A stretch of DNA of 64,000 nt, taken from assembly GCA_027491335.1 (NCBI GenBank), contig JAIXWJ010000037.1, forward strand, positions 1 through 64,000, read 5' to 3'. The translations under genes were made by a program, and so were the position numbers. This document shows positions 54,363 through 63,600 of the stretch, piece by piece. The notes beneath the pieces are model-generated. The model did no database searches. It worked only from the letters and a program-made list of their open reading frames with translations, and was not told where the DNA came from. Each line of letters opens with the position of its first letter. The first letter of the stretch is position 1. Source of the stretch: Actinomycetes bacterium. GTDB lineage: Bacteria > Actinomycetota > Acidimicrobiia > Acidimicrobiales > Ilumatobacteraceae.

Positions 54363-55624
54363 GTCGCATCTCCTTTTTGTCATCCTTGAGCCCAGCGCGA
54401 CGGGCGATCCTGATGTCGCTGGGCTTCGTCTTGTTGTTGTCGATGGTGCGAATCCTCACCAACAGCGACGACCTCACCAGCTCCGGAACGATCTCGTCGA
54501 CGCTTCGCGTGGCCACTCCGATCCTGCTCGCCGGTCTCGCCGGTTTGTGGGCCGAGCGCGCCGGAATCGTGAACATCGGCATCGAAGGAATGATGATCGT
54601 CGGCGCGTGGCTGGGCGGCTTCGGAGCATGGAAGTGGGGATCGTGGGCCGGCATCGGCTTGGCGCTCGTCGGCGGAGCCCTGGTGGGCCTCATTCACGCG
54701 TTGGCCACGGTTCGATTCAACGTCGACCACGTGGTGTCGGGTATCGCCATCAACATCCTGGCCGGTGGTGCCACCGAGTATCTGTCCATCATCGCGTTCA
54801 AGGGCCAGGACGGTGGTGGCGAAAGCCAATCACCCAACGGCAAGGGGGGCTACGGCACCTTCGACATGCCGTTCCTGAGCGGTGGCCACATCGGCGATTG
54901 GAAAACGCCGGACATTCTGGGATGGATCGAGAAAAAGCGCGACATTCCCCTCATACCCGACCTGGCGGCGTTCGCTCGTGGTTTGTCGAGCGACGTGTAC
55001 ATCCCCACGCTGGTGGCTCTGTCCATCGTCCCCCTGACGGCATGGGTCTTGTGGCGCACGCGTTGGGGACTGCGTCTGCGATCGAGCGGCGAGTCGCCGC
55101 GCGCCGGTGAGAGCCTCGGTGTGGCGGTGGTTCGCTTGCGCTACCAAGCCATGGCGATCAGTGGTTCGTTGGCCGCCTTCGGAGGCGCTTACTTGTCGTG
55201 CGTGCTCACCAGCACCTATCGGCAGGGGCAAACCGGAGGTCGTGGTTTCATCGGTTTGGCCACCACCATCTTCGGAAACTGGAATCCCGTCGGAGTGCTT
55301 CGCGGGGCGATCCTGTTCGGCTTCCCCACCGCACTGAAGTTCCGCGACGCCAAGAACGTGCCCGCGTTGCTGTTGGTGGCGGCCATCGTGCTCGCACTGA
55401 TCACCGCGTTGCTCGTGTCGCGCCGCAAGTCGATGGCCGCCATCGGAACCGCGTTCGGATCGGCGCTGGCATTGTTCACCTGGATCACCGTCGACGAGGT
55501 TCCCTCGGAGTTCGTGGCCGCCACGCCGTACATCGTGACCATCATCGTGCTGGCCGGAGCTCGGCAACAGTTGCGCCCGCCGGCGCACGCCGGACAGTCG
55601 TACCGCCCCGGCGAGAATCACTGA
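54359..55624 (+). CDS. ABC nucleoside-importer permease, second
   Basis: 421 residues overlapping the previous stop by four bases. It belongs to the same family (YufQ-like), with AERAGIVNIGIEGMMIVGA as the conserved early motif and GRGFIGLATTIFGNWNP late. A loop of about 70 residues between helices (GQDGGGESQSPNGKGGYGT onward) is large and polar. It completes the BMP-ATPase-permease-permease importer. Confidence 0.9.
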   Translation: MSRISFLSSLSPARRAILMSLGFVLLLSMVRILTNSDDLTSSGTISSTLRVATPILLAGLAGLWAERAGIVNIGIEGMMIVGAWLGGFGAWKWGSWAGIGLALVGGALVGLIHALATVRFNVDHVVSGIAINILAGGATEYLSIIAFKGQDGGGESQSPNGKGGYGTFDMPFLSGGHIGDWKTPDILGWIEKKRDIPLIPDLAAFARGLSSDVYIPTLVALSIVPLTAWVLWRTRWGLRLRSSGESPRAGESLGVAVVRLRYQAMAISGSLAAFGGAYLSCVLTSTYRQGQTGGRGFIGLATTIFGNWNPVGVLRGAILFGFPTALKFRDAKNVPALLLVAAIVLALITALLVSRRKSMAAIGTAFGSALALFTWITVDEVPSEFVAATPYIVTIIVLAGARQQLRPPAHAGQSYRPGENH

Positions 55625-55641
55625 CTCGCGCGGCGCGCGAG
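55625..55641. terminator. GC-rich 7-bp hairpin between converging permease and queF
   Basis: CTCGCGC and GCGCGAG are inverted copies with a 3-base loop, starting at the base after the permease stop. There is no T-tract. It could end transcription in either direction. Confidence 0.3.
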
Positions 55642-55667
55642 CCGAGCCCGCACGTCGAGCCCGCGGA

Positions 55668-56075
55668 TCAGCGGAAGTCGCCCAACACGGCGACGGCGCG
55701 AACCTCGATGCCGCCCCGCGGGCGTTGCGTCAGCGTCACCCGAACGCCGGACGGCTGGGCGGTGTCCATGATCTCGCCGGCGATTTCGGCGGACAACGCC
55801 TCGGCGAAGACCGCCCGATCGCGGAAACTCCAGAGATACAGCTTCAGGCTCTTGGACTCCACGCACCAGTTCCGCGGCCGATACTCGATGACGAGATGCG
55901 AGAGATCCGGTTGCCGCGTCACGGGGCACATCGACGCCAGCTCGTCGGTGGTGAACGTCACCACCGACACGTTGGCGGGAGCGGGGAAAACCTCGACGTG
56001 CTCGATCGCCTCGCGAACAGTTGCGCCCAGAACGGTCAGGCGGTCATGGGTGTTGTCGGTCGCGTTGTCGTTCAT
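55668..56075 (-). CDS. queF: NADPH-dependent preQ0 reductase (QueF), unimodular type
   Basis: 135 residues from MNDNATDNTH (ATG at 56075). The thioimide-forming Cys50 (SMCPVT), proton-donor Asp57 (RQPDLSH) and the QueF motif ESKSLKLYLWSFRD at about 73-86 are all present. It reduces 7-cyano-7-deazaguanine (preQ0) to preQ1 for queuosine tRNA modification. It is slightly shorter than the Bacillus enzyme. It converges on the nucleoside permease, and no other que gene is seen here. Confidence 0.88.
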   Translation of the reverse strand: MNDNATDNTHDRLTVLGATVREAIEHVEVFPAPANVSVVTFTTDELASMCPVTRQPDLSHLVIEYRPRNWCVESKSLKLYLWSFRDRAVFAEALSAEIAGEIMDTAQPSGVRVTLTQRPRGGIEVRAVAVLGDFR

Positions 56076-56151
56076 CGCCCCACAGCGTATGGGTCTTTCG
56101 TCATGCACGCACCCACGTCCGAGCGGGGATGGGTCGCCCTAGAATTCGGTC

Positions 56152-57042
56152 ATGGGACAGGTCCTCTCCGACTCACAGATCGCCGATTACGACCGCGACG
56201 GATTCCTGGTGATCCCCGACTTCGCCGACGTCTCCGCATGCCGAGCATTGAAGGCGCGGGCCGAGGAAATCCTGCGGGAGTTCGACCCCGAGTCCCACCG
56301 AAGTGTCTTCACCACCAACGAGCAGAGTCGCCACGCCGATCGCGAGTTCATCGAATCTGCCAACGGCATTCATTGCTTCTTCGAGGAAGAGGCCTTCGAC
56401 GAAGAAGGTCGACTTCGCCAACCCAAGGAGTTGAGCGTCAACAAGATCGGTCATGCCATGCACGATCTCGATCCCGTCTTCGCGGACTTCACCTACACGG
56501 ACAAGCTGGCCGGCGTGGCGGCCGACATCGGCATGCCCGACGCCTTGGCTCTGCAGAGCATGTACATCTGCAAGCAACCCCGCATCGGCGGCGAGGTCGG
56601 ATGCCACCAGGACGCCACGTTCCTGTACACCGATCCCGTGACGGTCACCGGTTTCTGGTTCGCCATCGAGGACGCCACCCTGGAGAACGGGTGCTTGTGG
56701 GCGTTGCCCGGTGGTCACCGCACCACGTTGCGCAAGAAGTTCGTGCGCAACGCCGCCAACGACGGCGCCACCTTCGACGTGCTCGATCCCGCGCCGTTGC
56801 CCGAGGCCCCCGGCAACCTGGTTCCCCTTGAAGTGCCCGCGGGCACCATGATCGTTCTGCACGGATTGCTACCGCACTGGAGCGACGTGAACCGCAGCGA
56901 CAAGAGTCGGCACGCGTACTCGCTTCACTGCATCTCGTCGGCGGCCGAGTATCCGTCGTGGAATTGGTTGCAGCGCTCGGCCGAGTTGCCGTTGCGGTCC
57001 TTGAACAACACGGGTACGAGCGAAACGGTGGGTGCGAAGTGA
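56152..57042 (+). CDS. Phytanoyl-CoA dioxygenase (PhyH) family protein
   Basis: 296 residues. The iron-binding HxD is in [11 protein letters not shown] and the distal His in LLPHWSDVN, with a following Arg in [10 protein letters not shown] for 2-oxoglutarate. It is expected to hydroxylate a substrate using Fe(II), O2 and 2-oxoglutarate. Its stop overlaps the adenosine deaminase start (GTGA), so its product or substrate may belong to nucleoside metabolism; that is an inference. The gene is divergent from queF. Confidence 0.87.
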   Translation: MGQVLSDSQIADYDRDGFLVIPDFADVSACRALKARAEEILREFDPESHRSVFTTNEQSRHADREFIESANGIHCFFEEEAFDEEGRLRQPKELSVNKIGHAMHDLDPVFADFTYTDKLAGVAADIGMPDALALQSMYICKQPRIGGEVGCHQDATFLYTDPVTVTGFWFAIEDATLENGCLWALPGGHRTTLRKKFVRNAANDGATFDVLDPAPLPEAPGNLVPLEVPAGTMIVLHGLLPHWSDVNRSDKSRHAYSLHCISSAAEYPSWNWLQRSAELPLRSLNNTGTSETVGAK

Positions 57043-58121
57043 GCGAAGTTCTGAAGCGGGCACCCAAGGTGTTGTTGCACGATCACCTCGACGGCGGTCT
57101 GAGGCCCGAGACCGTGATCGATTTGGCCGCCGAATACGGTTACCGCGGTCTACCCACCACCGACGTGGCCGACCTTTCGAAGTGGTTCCATCGCGGCGCC
57201 AAGCGCAACGACCTCGTGCTGTACCTCGAGACCTTCGCTCACACCGTTGGTGTGATGCAGGACAAGGACGCCATCGAGCGCGTGTCCTACGAGTGCGCAC
57301 GGGATCTGGCCGAGGACGGCGTGGTGTACGCCGAAGTGCGCATGGCTCCCGAACTGTGCACGGAAAAGGGCCTCACCCTCGACGAGGTGATGCAGGCCAT
57401 CATGGACGGTTTCAACCGCGGTTCGAGCGGCACCGACCTCACGATCTACGCCATCTGTTCGGCGATGCGCACGGCACGACGCAGTCTGGAGATCGCCGAG
57501 TTGGCCGTGCGGTGGCGCGATCGGGGTGTGGTGGGCTTCGACATCGCCGGCGCCGAGGCGGGCCATCCCCCCACTCGCCACCTCGAGGCCTTCAACCACG
57601 TGCAGCGCGAGAACTTCCACTCCACCATTCATGCCGGTGAGGCTTTCGGCCTTCCGAGCATCTGGGAGGCCGTGCAGTTGTGCGGCGCCGAGCGCTTGGG
57701 TCACGGTGTGCGCATCATCGACGACATCAGCGGACCCGAGGGAGCCGAGGAACTCGGGCGCCTGGCGGCGTTCGTGCGGGATCGGCGCATCCCCCTCGAA
57801 CTGTGCCCCACCAGCAACGTGAACACCGGCGTGTGCGCCTCCATCGCCGAGCACCCCATCGGCTTGTTGCGGCGCCTGCGCTTTCGGGTCACGGTGAACA
57901 CCGACAATCGCCTGATGAGCGATACCGGCATGACCAAGGAGTTCTCGCAACTGAGCGAGGCCTTCGGATGGGGGCTGGACGACTTCGAGTGGATGACCCT
58001 GAACGCCATGAAGAGCGCCTTCGCCCCCTTCCCCGAGCGGCTCCGGATCATCAACGGCATCATCAAGCCGCGATACGCCCTGCTTCGGGCCGAGCTCGCC
58101 ATGGGGACCCAGACCCGCTGA
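57039..58121 (+). CDS. add: Adenosine deaminase
   Basis: 360 residues from a GTG overlapping the PhyH stop. The zinc motif LLHDHLDGG is at the N-terminus. Late motifs are the zinc His/catalytic Glu in TIHAGEAFG, then RLGHGVR and VNTDNRLMS (metal Asp). It deaminates adenosine to inosine. Together with Upp and the BMP importer it points to nucleoside salvage. Upp follows 17 bp after the stop. Confidence 0.92.
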   Translation: MSEVLKRAPKVLLHDHLDGGLRPETVIDLAAEYGYRGLPTTDVADLSKWFHRGAKRNDLVLYLETFAHTVGVMQDKDAIERVSYECARDLAEDGVVYAEVRMAPELCTEKGLTLDEVMQAIMDGFNRGSSGTDLTIYAICSAMRTARRSLEIAELAVRWRDRGVVGFDIAGAEAGHPPTRHLEAFNHVQRENFHSTIHAGEAFGLPSIWEAVQLCGAERLGHGVRIIDDISGPEGAEELGRLAAFVRDRRIPLELCPTSNVNTGVCASIAEHPIGLLRRLRFRVTVNTDNRLMSDTGMTKEFSQLSEAFGWGLDDFEWMTLNAMKSAFAPFPERLRIINGIIKPRYALLRAELAMGTQTR

Positions 58122-58138
58122 TCGGCAAGAATGGGCCC

Positions 58139-58774
58139 ATGCCCGTCGAAGTCACCGTCGTCTCACACCCGCTCATCGCCGATTCGCTGACCCGCATTCG
58201 CGACGTCAACACCCCCAACGCCCTGTTCCGTCAGGAACTGGAGCGCGTGGGCACGCTGTTGTTGGCCGAGGCCACCCGCGATCTGCCCACGAACGAGGTG
58301 ACCGTGCAGACACCTCTCACCACCACAACCGGACGCGCCCTGTCGAGTCAGCCCGTCGTCGTGCCCGTGCTGCGCGCCGGACTCGGCTTCGTGCACGCGG
58401 CCCAGGAACTGATGCCCAACGCCGACGTCGGATTCGTCGGTATCAGCCGCGACGAGAAGACCTTCGAGCCCAAGCCGTACGTCAACAAGCTCCCCGAGAC
58501 GTTGGCCGGACGAACCTGCATTGTGCTGGACCCCATGCTCGCCACCGGAGGATCACTGGCCCACGCGTGCGAGTTGTTGATGGAACGCAATCCCACCGGA
58601 CCCATCACCGTCATCTGTGTGTTGGCCGCCCCCGAGGGCATCGAGTATCTGCGGGGCACCGGTCTGAACCTGCGAATCTTCACGGCGTCCATCGACGAAC
58701 GCCTGAACGAGAACGCCTTCATCGTGCCGGGATTGGGCGACGCGGGCGATCGCCAATTCGGCGCCCCGCACTGA
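58139..58774 (+). CDS. upp: Uracil phosphoribosyltransferase
   Basis: 211 residues from the ATG at 58139 (an ATG at 58130 is possible). The PRPP-binding loop is CIVLDPMLATGGS, and the VVPVLRAGLGFV and YVNKLPETL segments match Upp. The C-terminal PGLGDAGDRQFG is the uracil-binding end. It makes UMP from uracil and PRPP. It is the last gene of the PhyH-add-upp run, and a 20-bp tandem repeat follows. Confidence 0.93.
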   Translation: MPVEVTVVSHPLIADSLTRIRDVNTPNALFRQELERVGTLLLAEATRDLPTNEVTVQTPLTTTTGRALSSQPVVVPVLRAGLGFVHAAQELMPNADVGFVGISRDEKTFEPKPYVNKLPETLAGRTCIVLDPMLATGGSLAHACELLMERNPTGPITVICVLAAPEGIEYLRGTGLNLRIFTASIDERLNENAFIVPGLGDAGDRQFGAPH

Positions 58775-58777
58775 CCC

Positions 58778-58854
58778 GTCACATCGGGGGCCCACACGTC
58801 ACATCGGGGGCCCACACGTCACATCGGGGGCCCGCACGTCACATCGGGGGCCCG
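58778..58854. repeat. 20-bp tandem repeat, four copies, between upp and SDR
   Basis: GTCACATCGGGGGCCCACAC-type units repeat with an exact 20-bp period. The last two units change one base (CCCGCAC). The SDR gene ends inside the array: its final codons GGPPM and stop are part of the last unit. No spacers of differing sequence are present. Confidence 0.95.
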
Positions 58855-59732
58855 CCCCATGCGGGCACTCCGCTGGACGAATCTCCGAACAGCTGACCCT
58901 TGGCCGCCGCCAAGTCCTCGACGGTCCATTGCTTGCCACCCGCGCTGACCGAACCAGCGATCTCGGCCGGCCGCATGCGGTGCACCTGATCGCCCAGCAC
59001 GATGAACGTCTGCGCGTTGATGTCGGCCGCCAGATCGCTGGCGAGGAACGCCACCATCGGACTGATATTGGCCGGGTCGTACTTGTCGAAACCGGTCTCC
59101 GGCTTGGCGAACTTGGGGTTCACCTCGGTCATTGGTGTGCGAGCGCGCGGGGCGATGCAGTTCACCGTGACGTTGTAGCGACTCAGCTCGCGAGCCAGGA
59201 TCGTCGTCATCGTGATGATGCCACCCTTGGCCGAGCCGTAGTTGCCCTGACCGGGTCCACCGAACAAACCGCTCTCGCTGGTGGTGTTGATGATGCGACG
59301 CGCGGGCAAACCACCCTCGGTGCCCTCGAGTTCCTTGGCCTTGTTGCGCCAATGCAACGCGGCGAAGTGCGCGGGGGCGAAGTGTCCCTTCAGGTGAACG
59401 CTCACCACGCTGTCGAACTGTGCCTCTTCCATGGAGAAGCTCATGGCGTCACGAATGAAACCGGCGTTGTTCACCAGAATGTGCAGATCACCGAACTCGC
59501 GAATCGCCGTGGCCACCAACGACTCGGCGAACGACCAATCGGTCACGCTGCCTTTGCAGGCCACGGCGCGTCCACCGGCGGAGTTGATCGCCGCGGCCAC
59601 TTCGTCGGCCAGATCCGACAGATCGTTCACCACCACGCTGGCACCCTCGCGCGCCAAGAGTTCGGCGTGACACCGCCCCACTCCCTGACCCGCTCCGGTC
59701 ACGATCGCCACTTTGCCCGTCAATACACCCAT
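58839..59732 (-). CDS. Short-chain dehydrogenase/reductase
   Basis: 297 residues from MGVLTGKVA (ATG at 59732). The NAD(P) loop TGAGQGVGRCH, the LVNNAG motif and the Ser/Tyr/Lys set in TTSESGLFGGPGQGNYGSAKGG are complete. It resembles the longer hydroxyacyl-CoA or 17-beta-HSD4-type SDRs. The C-terminal tail (about 230-297) is longer than a standard SDR. It is divergent from the next SDR gene with a palindromic site between, and converges on upp. Confidence 0.9.
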   Translation of the reverse strand: MGVLTGKVAIVTGAGQGVGRCHAELLAREGASVVVNDLSDLADEVAAAINSAGGRAVACKGSVTDWSFAESLVATAIREFGDLHILVNNAGFIRDAMSFSMEEAQFDSVVSVHLKGHFAPAHFAALHWRNKAKELEGTEGGLPARRIINTTSESGLFGGPGQGNYGSAKGGIITMTTILARELSRYNVTVNCIAPRARTPMTEVNPKFAKPETGFDKYDPANISPMVAFLASDLAADINAQTFIVLGDQVHRMRPAEIAGSVSAGGKQWTVEDLAAAKGQLFGDSSSGVPAWGGPPM

Positions 59733-59754
59733 CTGCCACGACTCCGATTTCGAC

Positions 59755-59777
59755 GTTTCTGATACCGTTTCAAAAAC
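59755..59777. promoter_or_regulatory. 23-bp imperfect palindrome in the divergent SDR promoter
   Basis: GTTTCTGATACCGTTTCAAAAAC pairs 9 of 11 mirrored positions around C59766, and it is AT-richer than its surroundings. It sits 23 bp upstream of the minus-strand SDR start and about 30 bp upstream of the plus-strand SDR ATG. TetR-family operators have this size and shape. No regulator gene is in the window. Confidence 0.5.
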
Positions 59778-59808
59778 TAGTCGTCGAAGGGCGCGACCCG
59801 GCATACGG

Positions 59809-60732
59809 ATGAACGCCGCGATGGACGCAGTGATGAACGCCGTGATGAACGCCGAAGGGGGGTCGAGTTTGTCCGAAGCCACGCGACCCGTCGCCCTGGT
59901 GACCGGGGCCAGTCGTGGTATCGGTCGCGCCATCGCCATCGCTCTGGCCGAGTCCGGCCATGATCTGGTGATCACCGGTCGTACCGTCGTCGAAGGCTCG
60001 GCCATCAACCCCGCCACCGGACACGCCTTGCCGGGAAGCTTGCGCTCCACGGCCGAGGCCATCGAACGACATGGTGGGCGCGCTCACTGCGTGGCCGCCG
60101 ACATCTTGGATCTCGACGACGTCGAGGCCTCGTTCGCGCGCTGCCTCGCCGCGGCCGGTCGCATCGACGTTCTCGTCAACAACGCCGTGTACGTCGGACC
60201 GGGCAACGACGTGTTTCTCGCCGACGGCTCCCCCGACGACCTCATTCGACGCGTCACCGGGAACCTCACCTCCCCGCTTCTGCTCACGCGAGCGTTCGTG
60301 CGACACCTCATGTCCACGGATCGCGTGGCCGGCGCCGCCATCATCGACGTCACCAGCGACGCGGGCCAGCGCACCCCCGAGTCCCCGGCCGGGCACGGTG
60401 GCTGGTCCTTGGCCTATGCCGCCACCAAGGCCGGCTTTCACCGCATCGCCGACATGATCGTCGTCGAACACCCCTCCATTCGGGCCATCAACGTGAACCC
60501 GGGCTTCGTGGCCACCGAACGAGTGCTCGATTCCGGCTCCGATCTGGAGTGGGTGGCCCGACACGGAGTTCCGCCCTCGGTGGTGGGGCGGGCGGTGGCG
60601 ACGATTTTGGCCGATCCGGATGTTCCCAATGGTGGCTACGTTCACGCCCAGCCCTACTTGCGCCGACGCCTCGGCGACGATGAGTATGAAGCATTCCTCG
60701 ATGCCGCGAAAGCAGGAGATGATGTCCACTGA
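59809..60732 (+). CDS. Short-chain dehydrogenase/reductase, second
   Basis: 307 residues from the ATG at 59809. The loop TGASRGIGRAI, NNAV (not NNAG) and YAATKAGFH are visible. The first 20 residues are a repeat-like MNAAMDAVMNAVMNAEGGSS. A TTG start at 59869 with a GGGGGG ribosome site gives a normal SDR beginning (SEATRPVALVTGAS) and may be correct. It probably oxidises or reduces a hydroxy-acyl intermediate. Its stop overlaps the amidohydrolase start. Confidence 0.82.
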   Translation: MNAAMDAVMNAVMNAEGGSSLSEATRPVALVTGASRGIGRAIAIALAESGHDLVITGRTVVEGSAINPATGHALPGSLRSTAEAIERHGGRAHCVAADILDLDDVEASFARCLAAAGRIDVLVNNAVYVGPGNDVFLADGSPDDLIRRVTGNLTSPLLLTRAFVRHLMSTDRVAGAAIIDVTSDAGQRTPESPAGHGGWSLAYAATKAGFHRIADMIVVEHPSIRAINVNPGFVATERVLDSGSDLEWVARHGVPPSVVGRAVATILADPDVPNGGYVHAQPYLRRRLGDDEYEAFLDAAKAGDDVH

Positions 60733-61942
60733 CACGTACGTGATCGGACCCACCAACTACGACATTCTTCTGCCCGAACCCGAGATGGCGCCGGTGCACT
60801 ACACCTTGATCTCCGTCGACGACCATCTCGTCGAACCCCCGCACATGTTCGACGGTCGACTGCCGTCGGCGTTGCAGGACAAGGCGCCGCGTCTGATCGA
60901 AAACGAGCGCGGCCATCAGGTGTGGACCTTCGACGGCCAGATCTTCAGCCAGGTCGGAATGAACGCCGTCGCCGGACGCAAGCAAGAGCTTCGCTCATTG
61001 GAGCCCGCCCGCTTCGAAGACATGCGCCCCGGCTGCTGGAACATCCACGAGCGCATCAAGGACATGGACCTCATCGGTTGCTGGGCCTCGCTCAACTTCC
61101 CGTCGCAGGTGACCGGCTTCGCCGGACGCGTGTTCAGCGCTTGCAGCGACCCCGAGGTCGGCTTGGCCACGATGCGCGCGTGGAACGACTGGCTCTACGA
61201 GGAGTGGTGGCAGCCCTACCCCGAGCGCATCATCCCGTGCGGCATCACGTGGTTGGCGCCCGGACCCGACGGATCGGCCCGTCTGGGAGCCGACGAGATT
61301 CGACGCAACGCCGCGCGCGGTTTCACGTCGGTCACCCTTCCCGAGCGCCCGCACAACATCGGCTGTCCCAGCCTCTTCAGCGGTTGGTGGGATCCCATCA
61401 TCGAGGCCTGCGTCGAAACGGACACCGTTATCTCGCTCCACGTGGGGTCGTCGGGCATGTACGCCATGCCCAGTGACGCTCCCGCCCTTCAGTTGGGTGC
61501 CACGTTGTTCGGACAGTTGTCGTTGACCGCCTGCGCCGAGTGGCTGTGGAGTGGTTACGCCTACAAGTACCCCGAGCTGAAGATCGCCATGAGCGAAGGT
61601 GGCATCGGTTGGGTGCCCATGTTGCTCGATCGTCTCGAGAATGTGGTCGATCGCAGCGGTTACGGCGCCGGCTGGGATTTGCGCCCGGCCGAGGTGCTGC
61701 GTCGCAACTTCTGGTTCTGCACCATCGACGATCCCTCCACGATCGATCTTCACGACGTCATCGGCGACGACCACATCATGGTCGAGGTGGATTACCCGCA
61801 CGGCGACAGCACGTGGCCGAACACGCAGTCCATTCTCCGCGACGCCTGGGGCCACCTGTCGCCGGCGCTGTTGCGCAAGTTGTGCTGCGAGAACGCCGCC
61901 GCGTTGTATCGACAGCCTCTCCCTGCGCGCATCGTCCCGTGA
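60722..61942 (+). CDS. Amidohydrolase-2 family hydrolase or decarboxylase
   Basis: 406 residues from MSTDTYVIG (ATG at 60722; a neighbouring ATG at 60719). The family opening SVDDHLVEPPHMF and the late metal Asp in VEVDYPHGDSTWPNT identify the Amidohydro_2 group, which includes decarboxylases and lactone or ring-cleavage hydrolases. It overlaps the SDR gene by 11 bp and the acyl-CoA synthetase by four. It is probably a degradative step in the same pathway. Confidence 0.88.
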   Translation: MSTDTYVIGPTNYDILLPEPEMAPVHYTLISVDDHLVEPPHMFDGRLPSALQDKAPRLIENERGHQVWTFDGQIFSQVGMNAVAGRKQELRSLEPARFEDMRPGCWNIHERIKDMDLIGCWASLNFPSQVTGFAGRVFSACSDPEVGLATMRAWNDWLYEEWWQPYPERIIPCGITWLAPGPDGSARLGADEIRRNAARGFTSVTLPERPHNIGCPSLFSGWWDPIIEACVETDTVISLHVGSSGMYAMPSDAPALQLGATLFGQLSLTACAEWLWSGYAYKYPELKIAMSEGGIGWVPMLLDRLENVVDRSGYGAGWDLRPAEVLRRNFWFCTIDDPSTIDLHDVIGDDHIMVEVDYPHGDSTWPNTQSILRDAWGHLSPALLRKLCCENAAALYRQPLPARIVP

Positions 61943-63594
61943 GCACCATCGCCGATCTGTTGCGCGATCGTCTCGGTGACGATCACCCCGGATACGTCTT
62001 CGAAAACACCCACACCTCGTGGGACGAGGTGGTTCGGGAGTCGACGCGCCGCGCGTCGTTCCTGCGCGAGCACCTGGACCCCACCGCCAAGCCCCACGTG
62101 GGTGTGCTCTTGGAGAACACTCCCGAGTACCTGTATTGGATCGGCGCGGCGGCCATCACCGGCTCGTGCATCGTGGGCATCAACCCCACTCGACGCGGCG
62201 CGGAGTTGGCGCGCGACGTGCGCCACACCGACTGCCAGATGATCGTCACCGACGCCGCCGGACGTTCGACGTTCGATGGCCTCGACTGCGGCGTCTCTCC
62301 CGACGCGTTCATGGACGTCGACGCCGTGCGCCCGATGTTGCCGGCCTTCGATGCCGACCTTCTGTCGTCCAGTTCACCGGACGGCTCGCTGCCACTCTTC
62401 TTGCTCTTCACGTCGGGATCCACCAGCGCACCCAAGGCCGTGGTGTGCACCAATGAACGAATGGCCACGACCGCCGTGCGCGCCGGCCAGATCTACGGCG
62501 TCGTTCGCGACCAGGTGTGCTATAGCCCGATGCCGTTGTTCCATGGCAATGCCCTCATGGCGTGCTGGGGTCCGGCGCTGGCCGTCGGAGCCACTCTCGT
62601 TCTGCGTCGCAAATTCTCGGCCAGTGGTTTCCTCGAGGACGTGCGTGCTTATGGATGCACGTATTTCACGTACGTCGGTCGCACGATCGCCTACGTGCTC
62701 GGCCAACCACCCACGGAATTCGATCGCGATCATCGACTGCGCCTCGGATTCGGCACCGAGGCCAGCGCGCTGGACCGAGAGCGATTCCTCGAACGTTTCG
62801 GGTGCGAACTGGTCGAGGGGTACGGATCCAGCGAGAGTGTGGTGGCCATCATCCGCACCCCCGACACTCCGGCCAATGCTCTTGGTCGCGAGCGACCCGA
62901 CATGGCCGGCAAGGTCATCATCGTCGATCCGGCCACCGACGCCGAGTGTCCGCGAGTCGTCTTCGACGAGCATGGCGCAATCACCAACCCGGAGTGCATC
63001 GGAGAGATCGTGAACACCTCGGGCGGCTCCACCTTCGAGGGGTACTACAACAACCCCGAGGCATCCAGCGAACGAGTGCGCAACGGTTGGTACTGGACGG
63101 GCGACCTTGGTTTCCGGGACGACGACGGCTTCTTCTATTTCGCCGGGCGCAGCGCGGATTGGTTGCGCGTCGACAGCGAGAACTTCGCCGGTGCCCCGGT
63201 GGAGAACATCATCAGTCGCTTCCCCGGCGTGGTGATGGCGGCGGTGTACCCGGTTCCGGACCCCGTCACCGGCGACATGGTGATGGCGGCCATCGAGATG
63301 AACTCCTCCACCAATTTCGATCCCGTCGCGTTCGACGACTTCCTCGACTCTCAGCGCGACCTCGGGACGAAGTGGTCACCACGAATCGTTCGCATCACCA
63401 CGGCCATGCCCTTGACCGCGAACAACAAGGTGCACAAGCCACCGTTGCGAGCGGAGAAATGGCGCACCACCGAGACCTTGTACTGGCGACCGCTACGTGG
63501 CGAGCGTTTGCGTCCGATGACCGCCGATGACGTCGCCGCGCTCGAACGGGCTTTCGCCGACAACAAGCGCACCCACGTTCTCAGCGGGCCCTGA
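61939..63594 (+). CDS. Acyl-CoA synthetase (AMP-binding)
   Basis: 551 residues from a GTG overlapping the amidohydrolase stop. The adenylate-forming motifs are FTSGSTSAPKAVV (P-loop), YGSSES (A5), YWTGDLGFRDDDG (A7), AGRSADWLRVDSENF (A8-type) and the C-terminal catalytic Lys in NKVHKPPL. It activates a carboxylic acid (likely aromatic, steroid side-chain or branched) with ATP and CoA. It ends the plus-strand operon and converges on the NTF2-like gene with a 6-bp gap. Confidence 0.9.
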   Translation: MSTIADLLRDRLGDDHPGYVFENTHTSWDEVVRESTRRASFLREHLDPTAKPHVGVLLENTPEYLYWIGAAAITGSCIVGINPTRRGAELARDVRHTDCQMIVTDAAGRSTFDGLDCGVSPDAFMDVDAVRPMLPAFDADLLSSSSPDGSLPLFLLFTSGSTSAPKAVVCTNERMATTAVRAGQIYGVVRDQVCYSPMPLFHGNALMACWGPALAVGATLVLRRKFSASGFLEDVRAYGCTYFTYVGRTIAYVLGQPPTEFDRDHRLRLGFGTEASALDRERFLERFGCELVEGYGSSESVVAIIRTPDTPANALGRERPDMAGKVIIVDPATDAECPRVVFDEHGAITNPECIGEIVNTSGGSTFEGYYNNPEASSERVRNGWYWTGDLGFRDDDGFFYFAGRSADWLRVDSENFAGAPVENIISRFPGVVMAAVYPVPDPVTGDMVMAAIEMNSSTNFDPVAFDDFLDSQRDLGTKWSPRIVRITTAMPLTANNKVHKPPLRAEKWRTTETLYWRPLRGERLRPMTADDVAALERAFADNKRTHVLSGP

Positions 63595-63600
63595 ACCCCG

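Noticed and set aside
58778-58854. Possible CRISPR array
   Set aside because: Units are contiguous with no unique spacers, the unit is only 20 bp, and no cas genes are near.
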